Source: Glandiceps talaboti (taxonomy: Eukaryota > Hemichordata > Enteropneusta > Spengelidae). From it: a DNA stretch of 33,500 nucleotides. The translations under genes were made by a program, and so were the position numbers. Location of the stretch: contig NC_135569.1 of the NCBI RefSeq assembly GCF_964340395.1, positions 2,880,400 through 2,913,899 on the forward strand, in the 5' to 3' direction. The notes under the pieces were generated by a model. That model was given only the letters and a program-made list of their open reading frames with translations, did not search any database and had not been told where the DNA came from. Below are positions 1-11,232 of this stretch, one piece after another; position 1 is the first letter of the stretch, and every line of letters starts with the position of its first letter.

Positions 1-120
1 TTTATTGGATCGACTTCAGATTATTGCTTGATCTCGGTCTTTTTCTCTTCAAGCGTGCCATGAAAACAAAGATGACAACACTCTATATAGACTAACAATA
101 TTGACAACACAGAAAACATG

Positions 121-3038
121 TAGTCTCTCAGAACCATACAAACTCACTATGTTTACTACATGTATATTCTACAGTCTCTCAGAACCATACAAACTCACTA
201 TGTTTACTACATGTATATCCTACAGTCTCTCAGAACCATACAAACTCACTATGTTTACTCCATGTATATCTTACAGTCTCTCAGAACCATACAAACTCAC
301 TACGTTTACTCCATGTATATCTTACAGTCTCTCAGAACCATACAAACTCACTACGTTTACTCCATGTATATTCTACACTCTCTCAGAACCATACAAACTC
401 ACTATGTTTACTCCATGTATATCCTACACTCTCTCAGAACCATACAAACTCACTACGTTTACTCCATGTATATTCTACACTCTCTCAGAACCATACAAAC
501 TCACTATGTTTACTCCATGTATATCTTACAGTCTCTCAGAACCATACAAACTCACTATGTTTACTACAAGTAAATCCTACACTCTCTCAGAACCATACAA
601 ACTCACTATGTTTACTCCATGTATATCCTACACTCTCTCAGAACCATACAAACTCACTATGTTTACTCCATGTATATCCTACACTCTCTCAGAACCATAC
701 AAACTCACTATGTTTACTCCATGTATATTCTACAGTCTCTCAGAACCATACAAACTCACCATGTTTACTCCATGTATATTCTACAGTCTCTCAGAACCAT
801 ACAAACTCACTATGTTTACTCCATGTATATCTTACAGTCTCTCAGAACCATACAAACTCACTATGTTTACTACATGTATATTCTACAGTCTCTCAGAACC
901 ATACAAACTCACTATGTTTACTACAAGTAAATCCTACACTCTCTCAGAACCATACAAACTCACTATGTTTACTCCATGTATATTCTACAGTCTCTCAGAA
1001 CCATACAAACTCACTATGTTTACTACATGTATATCCTACACTCTCTCGGAACCATACAAACTCACTATGTTTACTCCATGTATATTCTACACTCTCTCAG
1101 AACCATACAAACTCACTATGTTTACTCCATGTATATCTTACAGTCTCTCAGAACCATACAAACTCACTATGTTTACTACAAGTAAATCCTACACTCTCTC
1201 AGAACCATACAAACTCACTATGTTTACTCCATGTATATTCTACACTCTCTCAGAACCATACAAACTCACTATGTTTACTCCATGTATATTCTACAGTCTC
1301 TCAGAACCATACAAACTCACTATGTTTACTCCATGTATATCTTACAGTCACTCAGAACCATACAAACTCACTATGTTTACTCCATGTATATCCTAGTCTC
1401 TCAGAACCATACAAACTCACTGTTTACTCCATGTATATCCCACAGTCTCTCAGAACCATACAAACTCACTATGTTTACTACATGTATATCTTACAGTCTC
1501 TCAGAACCATACAAACTCACTATGTTTACTCCATGTATATTCTACAGTCTCTCAGAACCATACAAACTCACTATGTTTACTCCGTGTATATTCTACAGTC
1601 TCTCAGAACCATACAAACTCACGATGTTTACTACATGTATATTCTACAGTCTCTCAGAACTATACAAACTCACTATGTTTACTCCATGTATATTCTACAG
1701 TCTCTCAGAACCATACAAACTCACTATGTTTACTACATGTATATTCTATAGTCTTTCAGAACCATACAAACTCACTATGTTTACTCCATGTATATTCTAC
1801 AGTCTCTCAGAACCATACAAACTCACTATGTTTACTCCATGTATATCTTACAGTCTCTCAGAACCATACAAACTCACTATGTTTACTACATGTATATCCC
1901 ACAGTCTCTCAGAACCATACAAACTCACTATGTTTACTCCATGTATATCTTACAGTCTCTCATAACCATACAAACTCACTATGTTTACTCCATGTATATT
2001 CTACAGTCTCTCAGAACCATACAAACTCACTATGTTTACTCCATGTATATTCTACAGTCTCTCAGAACCATACAAACTCACTATGTTTACTCCATGTATA
2101 TTCTACAGTCTCTCAGAACCATACAAACTCACTATGTTTACTACATGTATATCCTACACTCTCTCAGAACCATACAAACTCACCATGTTTACTCCATGTA
2201 TATTCTACAGTCTCTCAGAACCATACAAACTCACTATGTTTACTCCATGTATATTCTACACTCTCTCAGAACTATACAAACTCACTATGTTTACTCCATG
2301 TATATCTTACAGTCTCTCAGAACCATACAAACTCACTATGTTTACTCCATGTATATTCTACAGTCTCTCAGAACCATACAAACTCACTATGTTTACTCCA
2401 TGTATATCTTACAGTCTCTCAGAACCATACAAACTCACTATGTTTACTCCATGTATATTCTACACTCTCTCAGAACCATACAAACTCACTATGTTTACTC
2501 CATGTATATTCTACAGTCTCTCAGAACCATACAAACTCACCATGTTTACTCCATGTATATTCTACAGTCTCTCAGAACCATACAAACTCACTATGTTTAC
2601 TCCATGTATATTCTACACTCTCTCAGAACTATACAAACTCACTATGTTTACTCCATGTATATCTTACAGTCTCTCAGAACCATACAAACTCACTATGTTT
2701 ACTCCATGTATATTCTACAGTCTCTCAGAACCATACAAACTCACTATGTTTACTCCATGTATATTCTACAGTCTCTCAGAACCATACAAACTCACTATGT
2801 TTATTCCATGTATATTCTACAGTCTCTCAGAACCATACAAACTCACTATGTTTACTACATGTATATTCTACAGTCTCTCAGAACCATACAAACTCACTAT
2901 GTTTACTCCATGTATATTCTACAGTCTCTCAGAACCATACAAACTCACTATGTTTACTCCATGTATATTCTACAGTCTCTCAGAACCATACAAACTCACT
3001 ATGTTCACTACATGTATATCCTACACTCTCTCATAACC
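121..3038. repeat. Minisatellite, 51-bp unit, about 57 copies
   Basis: Head-to-tail units sharing CTCTCAGAACCATACAAACT, then CACTATGTTTACT(C/A)C and ATGTATAT(T/C)(C/T)TACA(G/C)T. Copies differ mainly at a few diagnostic sites. One unit near 1396-1425 has lost four bases in two small deletions. A variant with ACAAGTAAATCC occurs at 566, 923 and 1178, and the pair CACCATG plus GAACTATAC occurs at 2181/2271 and again at 2538/2628. Both give 357-bp (seven-unit) spacings, so blocks of seven units have been duplicated. Because 51 is divisible by three, hundreds of codons stay open in two frames of the plus strand. These are not genes. It lies in the RERE intron downstream of the SANT exon. Confidence 0.97.
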
Positions 3039-3825
3039 CTATCATTACCATGAATAAACTCACACACACAAACATAACAGTCAAGTTACACATCAAAACT
3101 GTCTACTGACATCTGTCTTTCAACATAAACATCTACAAATCTACAAAGTGTTGATTTTTCTACTTAAATTATTCCATGGTTATCACCCATCATGGCAAAT
3201 TTGTAGTTCTTGGGTATGACATTAAATCGTAAAATTTCATTTCACAAGATACACTAATACTCTTTCCCACAAATGGGGTTGCCAGGGGCTTGGTTGCCAT
3301 AGCAACTCAATTTGATGGAGAAGAAGAGGGTGATGATAGCGGCATTCATTAGGTTTCATATTTGATTTGTATCTACCAACCAATCATGTGATGATAATGG
3401 TATTTGATGGGTCAGATATGGATGGTGAAAGCATATCAAGTAACACGACAATATAGAATACAGAAGATTATATTTAGACTATTGTACACTCAGACATACT
3501 GTATATACTCCTTTTGTTGATTATTTTGTGATGAAGACGGACAAAAAACACAAATCTTGCATAGAAGTACAAGAGCATATTTTTGTATATTGTGCATAGA
3601 CTTGTCCCTACTTGCATGTAAACTAACACTGCAGTCTTTATCAACCTCAATGGAAAATGAAGTCTGAAATGATGCCATTGAACAGATAAATCTTCACTAT
3701 TTTGTTATCTTCAAATCTCCAGTTTCCGTTAAAATATATTTCAGACTAAAACCAGTAGGAAATTCAACCTGTTTTTGTTTTTAATTTACTGCAGAATGAT
3801 TAATGTATCTTACAAAATTAGGTTA
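3039..3825. other. Intron sequence, mostly unique
   Basis: About 790 bp with no repeat or exon recognised apart from the RFX-like X-box noted separately. AT-rich and without long open frames that resemble a protein. Confidence 0.6.
3293..3306. promoter_or_regulatory. RFX X-box-like palindrome
   Basis: GTTGCCATAGCAAC is a nearly perfect inverted repeat that fits the RFX consensus GTNRCC-N(0-3)-RGYAAC. It lies in intron sequence far from any visible promoter, so its activity is only possible. A related site lies at 9449-9462. Confidence 0.4.
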
Positions 3826-4095
3826 TTACATTGTAACAATAAACACTTTAATTTGTTACATTGTAACAATAATGATCCTTAGTTGTTACAATATAACAAT
3901 ACCCTTCTTCTGGTTGCTACACTGTCGCAATAAACAAATATTTCACAAACAATACTTCCATTTGCTACATTGTAACAATAACCACTTTTTGTACACTATC
4001 AATAAACAATTATCAATTGTTATTGTAACAGTATACATTTCTATTTATGAATTGTTACTTTATATACAAATTTTTGAGTTGCTACACTGAATCAC
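3826..4095. repeat. Degenerate tandem repeat built on TTACATTGTAACAATA
   Basis: About seven diverged units of roughly 35-45 bp, each containing a form of GTTACATTGTAACAATAA, itself an imperfect palindrome. The best copies are at 3827-3843, 3857-3873 and 3964-3980. Confidence 0.7.
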
Positions 4096-4194
4096 AAATT
4101 GATATGAAATGTTTATCATGATTACTAAAACCTTGTAACAATGTATCATATTATCATCAAACACACTGCAAATGTGAATAAAAATATCGCTGAT

Positions 4195-4196
<2 letters not shown>

Positions 4197-4254
<58 letters not shown>
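4197..4254. repeat. (TC)29 microsatellite
   Basis: An uninterrupted TC dinucleotide tract, a homopurine-homopyrimidine run able to form triplex DNA. Open frames over it (poly Ser-Leu, or Arg-Glu on the other strand) are artefacts. Confidence 0.98.
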
Positions 4255-4258
<4 letters not shown>

Positions 4259-4329
4259 TCAAACATGTTTGTAGTATCTACCATATATATTGGAACAATT
4301 TGGTATGACATTTTAGGTCTGATCTTTTC

Positions 4330-4479
4330 ATGGCTTCATTACGTTGTTATGTACATGTTACTAGTAGAAAAGGTTTGTTTAGTTATTAACAAACATGTTT
4401 TCAAACTGAACTTATGTGGCTTCATTACGTGACTTTATTACGTTGCCATGTACATGTATGTTTGCAAAGGTTTGTTTTG
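4330..4479. repeat. Imperfect direct repeat with TTCATTACGT
   Basis: A block with GGCTTCATTACGTTG, then TATGTACATG and AAAGGTTTGTTT at 4330-4380 recurs at about 4415-4479 in diverged form (TTATTACGTTGCCATGTACA, then AAAGGTTTGTTTT). Confidence 0.6.
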
Positions 4480-5103
4480 CTATCAACGTTATAGCTCTGC
4501 AATATATCTGGCGTCACAACATTGTCACTGATATCAGAACCGTTTTCTCTATCAATCAACAATGTCATTTAAAGAACTGAACTTTCTTACATGGCTTGAT
4601 TATGTTGTCAATAGCAATACACCAAGTTGACATCACCAATATTATCTATTAAACAGTGTCTCAACTTTCTACTGGCCATGCAAGAAGTCAACACACTTAA
4701 AGAATAGACTACAGCCCTTCACCTAAATTATCAGCAGCTGTGTTTATCAATCTATTTTGTTTTGTTTACCATGTTTAGCAATGTACCAAGTCCTCACAGT
4801 TTTTTACAAAGGTACAGCATTTACTGATGTTCTTAGTTTGTTCACCGATCACAGCATTTACAAATGTTCTTCGTTTGTTCGCCATACACTACAGGTTTGA
4901 GGAGGTGACAAAACACACATGTCAAATCATTTGTATTCATACATCATAGTATTGAATTACAGGGTGGAATCTACTCAACAAACTACAAATGTACACCACT
5001 TTATTTACACCTTCACGTCAACGAACCATCTCAGGTTTCACTACATTCTTTTCTTTTCTAACATCATTATTTCCATCTCAGTAATTTTCAACTCGCCTAG
5101 TTG

Positions 5104-5238
5104 AGTAACAATGTGAAAGAAATGCAGTGTTGGGGTAACAATGCCAAAGAAACACACGGTGTTTTGGTTAGCATTGTGAAAGAAACTAACAGTGTCTTGG
5201 GGAACAATGTGAGAGAAACTAACTGTATTTTGGGTAAA
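5104..5238. repeat. Tandem repeat, four units of 30-34 bp
   Basis: Units start near 5105, 5135, 5167 and 5200. Each has the form GTAACAATGTGAAAGAAACT followed by a variable AACAGTGTTTTGG. The open frames here are incidental. Confidence 0.7.
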
Positions 5239-5721
5239 CTTTATCTACCTCAAAATCCACAACAAAACACCAGATGCGTTTGTTTGCTCGTGGGAAACAG
5301 GAATGAGACAACCATGAGTGGAGGTGTAAATCGTAACAATACTGTATAGGAACTAGACTAACAAGTTTCATGCAAAGACATGCCATGTAATTAGTGTTAG
5401 TAACTTATCAAAGTATGAACACCACAGGAGCTCCATAACTCTGTTTACTGATAGAACACTACACATTATACTGACTGTCACTCTTTACTGCTATATTAAT
5501 GTTATTACTTCCATAGATAGAAACAAACTGATAGAAATGTGTGTGTGAACTTACATCAAAGGCACCCGCTGCTGTTTTTGTATTAATCAGATTATTGTTT
5601 TTACCTAAGTTTGTCTTGCATAAAGCCTTTCCTTGGCTTTCTTATTTCAGGCAAATGTACTGATGTTTTTACTAGGGTTGTAGCTGAGTAAACTACCAAC
5701 AGCTATAACACATTATATAAC

Positions 5722-5955
5722 ATCGACCGCAGTGGTAAGAGGAAAGTGGTTTACCCACTCGGCCACCGACAACCCTGAATGGGTTCGAACCCTGACTGCA
5801 GTGGTAAGAGGCAAGTGGTTTAACCACTCGGCCACCGACAACCCTGAATGGGTGCAAACTCCGACCGCAGTGGTAAGAGGCAAGTGGTTTACCCACTCGG
5901 CCACCGACAACCCTGAAAGGGTTCGAACCCTGACCGCAGTGGTAAGAGACAAGTT
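5722..5955 (-). repeat. tRNA-like 69-bp tandem repeat (about 3.3 copies)
   Basis: The unit repeats with a 69-70 bp period (AGTGGTAAG at 5731, 5800, 5869 and 5939). On the minus strand each unit has TGGCCGAGTGG(T/G)T, which is the Pol III A box of Ser/Leu-type tRNAs, followed about 30 bases later by GGTTCGAACCC, a B box. One unit has lost the B box (GGTGCAAACTCC on plus). The middle, ACTTGCCTCTTACCACTGC, resembles heads of tRNA-derived SINEs. This looks like a tandemly amplified SINE head or tRNA pseudogene, not a working tRNA: acceptor ends do not pair convincingly and no CCA or intron is visible. Confidence 0.75.
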
Positions 5956-6584
5956 TCTCACGCTGCCAGAAAGCTGTTTTACTCACTCAAATATTACAGT
6001 ACTCCTAATCCAACATGGGTCATTAACAAATTATGGAATTACCTAAAAATGTGAAATGCTGACAACATTATCTGTGAGTCAGAATTAAAGGAGGAAGAAA
6101 GGTTACGATTAATTCATTTTATGTCAGAATATCAATTTTTAGTATTCTGACCTACGAAAGTGTATCATAGTACACAAGAAATTAATATCAGTTTACATGG
6201 TAACCGTCACAGTTCCGATATCATTATTTATGTGTTTTCTTGCAGACTAAGCACCACTCAAATCTTAGAATGATTCACCTGACAGTATACCCCAGTATAG
6301 TAGTGATGTTTATGTAATAGACTTCAGACATGAATACAGGTAGATGGAGCCATGGGAATTGGCTGTCAGTGTGAATAGCCTAGAGACATGTGGGAATTGG
6401 CTATGTGTGTGGACAGCCGAGGGCACTACATATACTGTACCTACTTATAATCTAACTAATAAATGACTCTAGTCAACTGGAACTGACAACATGCTAGATA
6501 GGCAAATGTAATTTTTCAGGTCACCATTTAGTGCAGCTTCAAAGACAATTCACCGATAGCTACTTGACTGTGTAATATAATACT
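5956..6584. other. Intron sequence, nothing recognised
   Basis: About 630 bp without exon-like homology. There is a short duplication of GGGAATTGGCT near 6354 and 6390. Confidence 0.5.
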
Positions 6585-7062
6585 TACATGGCTATACTGT
6601 AGACTAATTTGACTACTGACCACACTCCCAACATTAACCTAGCTACGCTGTACTGGCGCCATTGTAACACTACCTTGGCAACAATATACCTAAGAACTGG
6701 CTACACTGCTACATGTACCACTGACTTGGCTACACAGTAACAAACCTATATGTAGCTACAATGCAACACTGAACTGGCTACATTGTAACTCTAATTTGGC
6801 TACAATGCAACACTGAACTGGCTACATTGCAACTCTAACTTGGTTACAATGTAACACTGAACTGGCTACACTGTTACTTTTAACAATATATTACAATGTA
6901 AGATAATAGACTTGATAGCACTGTAGCACTGACTTGGCTACAATGTTGCACATACTTGGCTACACTGCTGTTGCTAGTTGGCTACATTGTTCACTTTTAC
7001 TTGGCTACACCATAACACCAACTTGGCTATACTGTAATACTGTCATGGCTACATTGTAACAT
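6585..7062. repeat. Degenerate tandem repeat, TTGGCTACAATGTAACACTGAC type
   Basis: About 15 diverged units of 25-37 bp containing (A/C)TTGGCTACA(A/C)TG(T/C)AAC. The clearest run is 6770-6870. The core GCTACAATGTAAC echoes the array at 3826-4095. Confidence 0.75.
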
Positions 7063-7341
7063 TACTTTAGTTGATGTAATGAGTTGGTGTGTCTGAAGTG
7101 TTGCCCATATCTACCAACATTGCATGAACCAACATTAAAATACATTTGTAACACACACTCATTTGGAAAAGTTAGATGAAATTGGCAGTAACATATAAAC
7201 ATTTTCCTCAATAGTGAGGCAGATATGTTCTGCTATACCCTAAAACTAATGAACACAGGGTGATCAACTATTTAATGTTCTTTTGAAATAATGAGATGCT
7301 GCAGGCAGTAGGTGTCATAAAACTCACAAATGAATCCTTAA

Positions 7342-7361
7342 AGGTCAAAGGTCAAAGGTCA
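7342..7361 (+). promoter_or_regulatory. Triple AGGTCA direct repeat (DR1-DR1)
   Basis: Three perfect AGGTCA half-sites spaced by single A bases. This is the DR1 layout bound by nuclear receptors such as HNF4, RXR and COUP-TF. It lies in an intron, and the same motif recurs several times in the window, so it may be part of a dispersed repeat and not a selected site. Confidence 0.4.
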
Positions 7362-7485
7362 GACCACACTCAATATACTGTCAAGTCAAATTACTATTAT
7401 GCTGACAACCTCAATTTAACAAACTTGTTATTCATATCATGTAATGGTCGCAGTATGACAACATCATATTCAAAGTATCTCATAT

Positions 7486-7547
7486 GATTTAACTTTATGA
7501 TATGAAATAAGAAGATTGATTTAACTTTATGATATGAAATAAGAATA
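7486..7547. repeat. 32-bp direct repeat, two copies
   Basis: GATTTAACTTTATGATATGA followed by AATAAGAA occurs at 7486 and again at 7518. Confidence 0.85.
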
Positions 7548-7940
7548 TTATAAATATTCCTTAACACTATCGTATAGTCCTCTTATTGTATCATATCATA
7601 ATATCATGAATATTGATTTGTTTGTTTTTTTAATTTTTTTTTACAGATGTGTGTCCATTATTATCCAGGTTAGTGAGACACCACTTTCACTACACCACAA
7701 GACCAACAGTGCACAAACACAACAGCTCTGACAGAAGCCAGTACTAAGATATATTGTTCATGACTATGGTTTCCTCTAGACTGATTCAGTTGAATCTTTT
7801 AAGATTAATGACTAATAACATTGATAAAGGATGCCCTAAATAGCAAAATTAACAGCACTTAAAATCTCCTTGTGTGGTCTGATCTTACTCTGATCTTCCT
7901 TGTCACCAGTATGTTCTTCTGCTCTTCATTATTTTTTGTT

Positions 7941-7941
<1 letters not shown>

Positions 7942-8005
<64 letters not shown>

Positions 8006-8310
8006 TTTTGTCATCAATTTTATCATCAGTTGTCATTATCGTTGTCGTCACTGTCATCATTATATATTATCATCATCATATTGTCGTGTTGTCCTCATCA
8101 TTCTAATTCTAATTAGTAATTTGTCTCTTTGTAATCATCATCATCATCATCATCATCATTGTCGTCGTCATCATCGTCATCATCATCATCATTGTCGTCG
8201 TCATCATAGTCATCATCATCGTCGTCATCGTCATCGTCATCATCGTCATCATCATCATCATCATCATTGTCGTAGTTGTCATCATCATTATCATTATTAT
8301 CATGATCCTC
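7942..8310. repeat. (TCA)n trinucleotide tract with TCG variants
   Basis: A pure TCA run at 7942-8005, then interrupted TCA/TCG/TTG tracts to about 8310. The poly-Ile, poly-Ser, poly-His and poly-Met frames over it are artefacts of the repeat. Confidence 0.95.
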
Positions 8311-8391
8311 GTCATTCTAATTCTGATTAGTAACTGGTCTTTTCATTGTCAATAACATAATAATCATTTCCATAATCATCTTTACTATCGC

Positions 8392-8392
8392 C

Positions 8393-8439
<47 letters not shown>

Positions 8440-8440
8440 A
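8392..8440. repeat. (CAA)16 microsatellite
   Basis: An uninterrupted CAA tract of about 49 bp. Confidence 0.97.
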
Positions 8441-8514
8441 TAACTCCAAACAACAACATTTCATACTTATTCCTCACATTCAAACATTTCACAATAATTT
8501 GATAGCATCAATAA

Positions 8515-8873
8515 GGCCAAAAAAAAATAATTGTTTCTGGTCAGGACAGTTTGTCTAAAATGGTGCGATGCTGCGATTTTTTTTTAAATTCTCAACACAC
8601 CTGTTACTCAATCTACTATTTATGGCAGATACTGTTCTTTTTATTGAGTACTTTAGAGCAAATATGTATGTAGGGCAGATGTCATTTGCTTGTTCATGAT
8701 TGGCTCTGCAGTTCAAGTTGTCTTCAGTGAAGTAGGGAAGGTTATTTTTGTGTTTCTCCCCCGGATCTGTAGACTTCATGGGCTGACAAACACAAAAACA
8801 AAAAAGCCCGACGCAAGGGTATTTAAGTGATGCGTGCAATGACCAGAAACAATTCTCTTTTTCTTTTTTTGCC
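8515..8873. mobile_element. Small element with inverted ends (possible MITE)
   Basis: The left end, 8515-8543 (ending AATTGTTTCTGGTCA), is inverted at 8840-8873 (starting TGACCAGAAACAATT). Both arms continue into an A- or T-rich stretch ending in GGCC or GCC. The inside has no coding capacity. The 14-bp direct repeat GATAGCATCAATAA abuts the left end (8501-8514) and recurs 20 bp beyond the right end (8894-8907), so it is not a clean target-site duplication. It lies about 90 bp from the SANT exon. Confidence 0.55.
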
Positions 8874-8912
8874 TAACTTTATAACATAAACTCGATAGCA
8901 TCAATAACTTTA

Positions 8913-9044
<132 letters not shown>

Positions 9045-9448
9045 CTATAAGAAAAAGAAAAAACAAAGATTATAACACTTGACAATATTCTGATTATTTT
9101 AGTGATTGTAATTTGACATTCCCTGTCACTGTGTCAATCTCTTGTTCTCTTGTTGTTGCAACATCATAAAAAAATACGCAAGTTTATTGACAATATCTTG
9201 TAATGTTGTCACTAATAACAAGACTATTTTGTTTTCCATGGTAACGTCTGTGAAATGAAACTCATCTCATTCTTGGAAAATACACAATCTTTCAAAGATC
9301 CGGCAAAAACTGTGGGGTCGAAGGTTACAGGCCAAAGTTCACTATTTTCTGTTGTCATCAATAGTACATCTTTTCAAAGCCTTAGCAAAGGCTCTTATAG
9401 CATGGAAAAGTACAAACATGACCTAAACTGAAAGACTACTGAGTTATG

Positions 9449-9462
9449 GTTTCCATAGAAAC
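9449..9462. promoter_or_regulatory. X-box-like palindrome
   Basis: GTTTCCATAGAAAC, within a longer near-palindrome, fits GTTNCCATRGNAAC, the RFX-type layout seen also at 3293. Function is unproven. Confidence 0.3.
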
Positions 9463-9496
9463 CATTCCTTGTGGTATAGCTCTACCATTCCATATG

Positions 9497-9712
9497 GAAA
9501 GCAAAATATAATTTATGCTAAAGACTTATTTTTCATTTATTTTGTTGGAAAATAAATATGAAAATAAGTGTAGAGATTAAAATGTATACTTTGTACATTA
9601 ATTAACACTGCACTAGGCTTAGTATTTTGTCAAAATCAGTCTTGGAGAACCAAGTAAAGACTAAAACCACAAAATTTTCTAGTAGTGAAAATATCAACGT
9701 GTACAATTAACC
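9497..9712. mobile_element. Diverged copy of the CTGTAAACCT MITE family
   Basis: It shares with 16911-17115 the blocks GCTAAAGACTTATTTTTC, GAAAATAAGTG and GAGAACCAAGTAAAGACTAA, then TAGTAGTGAAAATATC, in the same order and spacing. The terminal repeats are eroded. Confidence 0.6.
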
Positions 9713-9857
9713 CTTGATAATAACCTTCCCATAAATAAAGAAATCCAATTGACATACAACCCCATAGTAATCCTCACAAGTGCAATATTTTTGATAAGAA
9801 AATGTGTGTACTAAAATTAAACATGACATAGAAGGTGACCTTGTCTCTGGTGTTACC

Positions 9858-10500
9858 CATCACAAAACTCCCTGCAGTACATTTATCATACTGTGGACAC
9901 ACAGCGTGAGTACTGTTACCATCACAAAAAGTCCCTGCAGTACATCTATAATACAGCTGACCCACTGGAGCTACCCATCACAAAAACTCCCTGCAGTACA
10001 TTTATTATACTGTGGACACACAGTGTGCATACTGTTACCCATCACAAAACTCCCTGCAGTACATTTATTATACTGTGGACACACAGTGTGCATACTGTTA
10101 CCATCACAAAAACACCCTGCAGTACATTTATTATACTGTGGACACACAGTGTGCATACTGTTACCCATCACAAAAACACCCTGCAGTACATTTATTATAC
10201 TGTGGACATACAGTGTGCATACTGTTACCCATCACAAAAACTCCCTGCAGTACATTTATTATACTGTGGACACACAGTGTGCATACTGTTACCATCACAA
10301 AAACTCCCTGCAGTACATTTATTATACACTCAACACACCAGTGTTCCCCATCACAAAAACTCCCTACAGGATATTTATTATATTGCTGACCCACTAGAAC
10401 TGCTCATCACAAAAACTCCCTGCAGTATATTTATCATAGTGCAGACACATTGGTGTTACCCACCACAAAACCCCCAGTACATTTATCATATTGCTCAGCC
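9858..10500. repeat. Tandem array, 11 units of 55-64 bp
   Basis: Units start CATCACAAAAACTCCCTGCA, then GTACATTTATTATACTG, at 9858, 9920, 9976, 10040, 10102, 10166, 10230, 10293, 10349, 10405 and 10460. There are two unit types. A 62-64 bp type has TGGACACACAGTGTGCATAC. A 55-56 bp type, at the edges, carries forms such as GCTGACCCACTGGAGCT. Most units contain a PstI site (CTGCAG). Cys- and Tyr-rich frames are artefacts. Confidence 0.93.
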
Positions 10501-10864
10501 GAGCTGATAGTGTAAGTTTGATTTTGAGACATCATTAGGCTTTTTACATGACTTTTTACTCTACATTAGAACAATATACACATGATGTATTTGTCCAGAT
10601 GAAGAGATAGCTGTGAATGTGATGTCATAACCAGAGGTTTTCCCATAAACCCTTGCTGGAAATGTCCAAATGACTGAACACATGTCAAGTATAGTAGGAC
10701 TTCTTCACAAGATTTCCAAATTGAGTAAGATTGAGTACAATTGCGTAGCCTGACTGGACTTTTCCTTATAACTGATTTCACATATTGATTGATATAGTGT
10801 TACAATGTACTTTACCTGTCCCTTGAAAATTGGCTAGCAAAGTTTAATCTTCACGGAACATAAA

Positions 10865-11232
<368 letters not shown>

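Noticed and set aside
121-3038. CRISPR array
   Set aside because: Units are contiguous without unique spacers, and the setting is an animal intron.
101-3053. Proteins of 431, 421 and 351 residues in the 51-bp array
   Set aside because: Tandem-repeat frames: several overlapping frames are open together, and the repeats carry no known domain.
5545-5578. Possible micro-exon of about 17 bp on the minus strand (AACAG|CAGCGG to GAT|GTAAGT)
   Set aside because: It has splice-like borders but does not encode the expected next RERE residues (GELITF), and there is no other support.
5722-5955. Functional tRNA gene
   Set aside because: A and B boxes are present, but no closed acceptor stem or proper anticodon arm could be drawn.
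9774-10507. Cys-containing repeat proteins resembling small secreted peptides
   Set aside because: Frames on both strands follow the 55-64 bp array. The unit length is not constant in codons, and there is no signal peptide or splice support.
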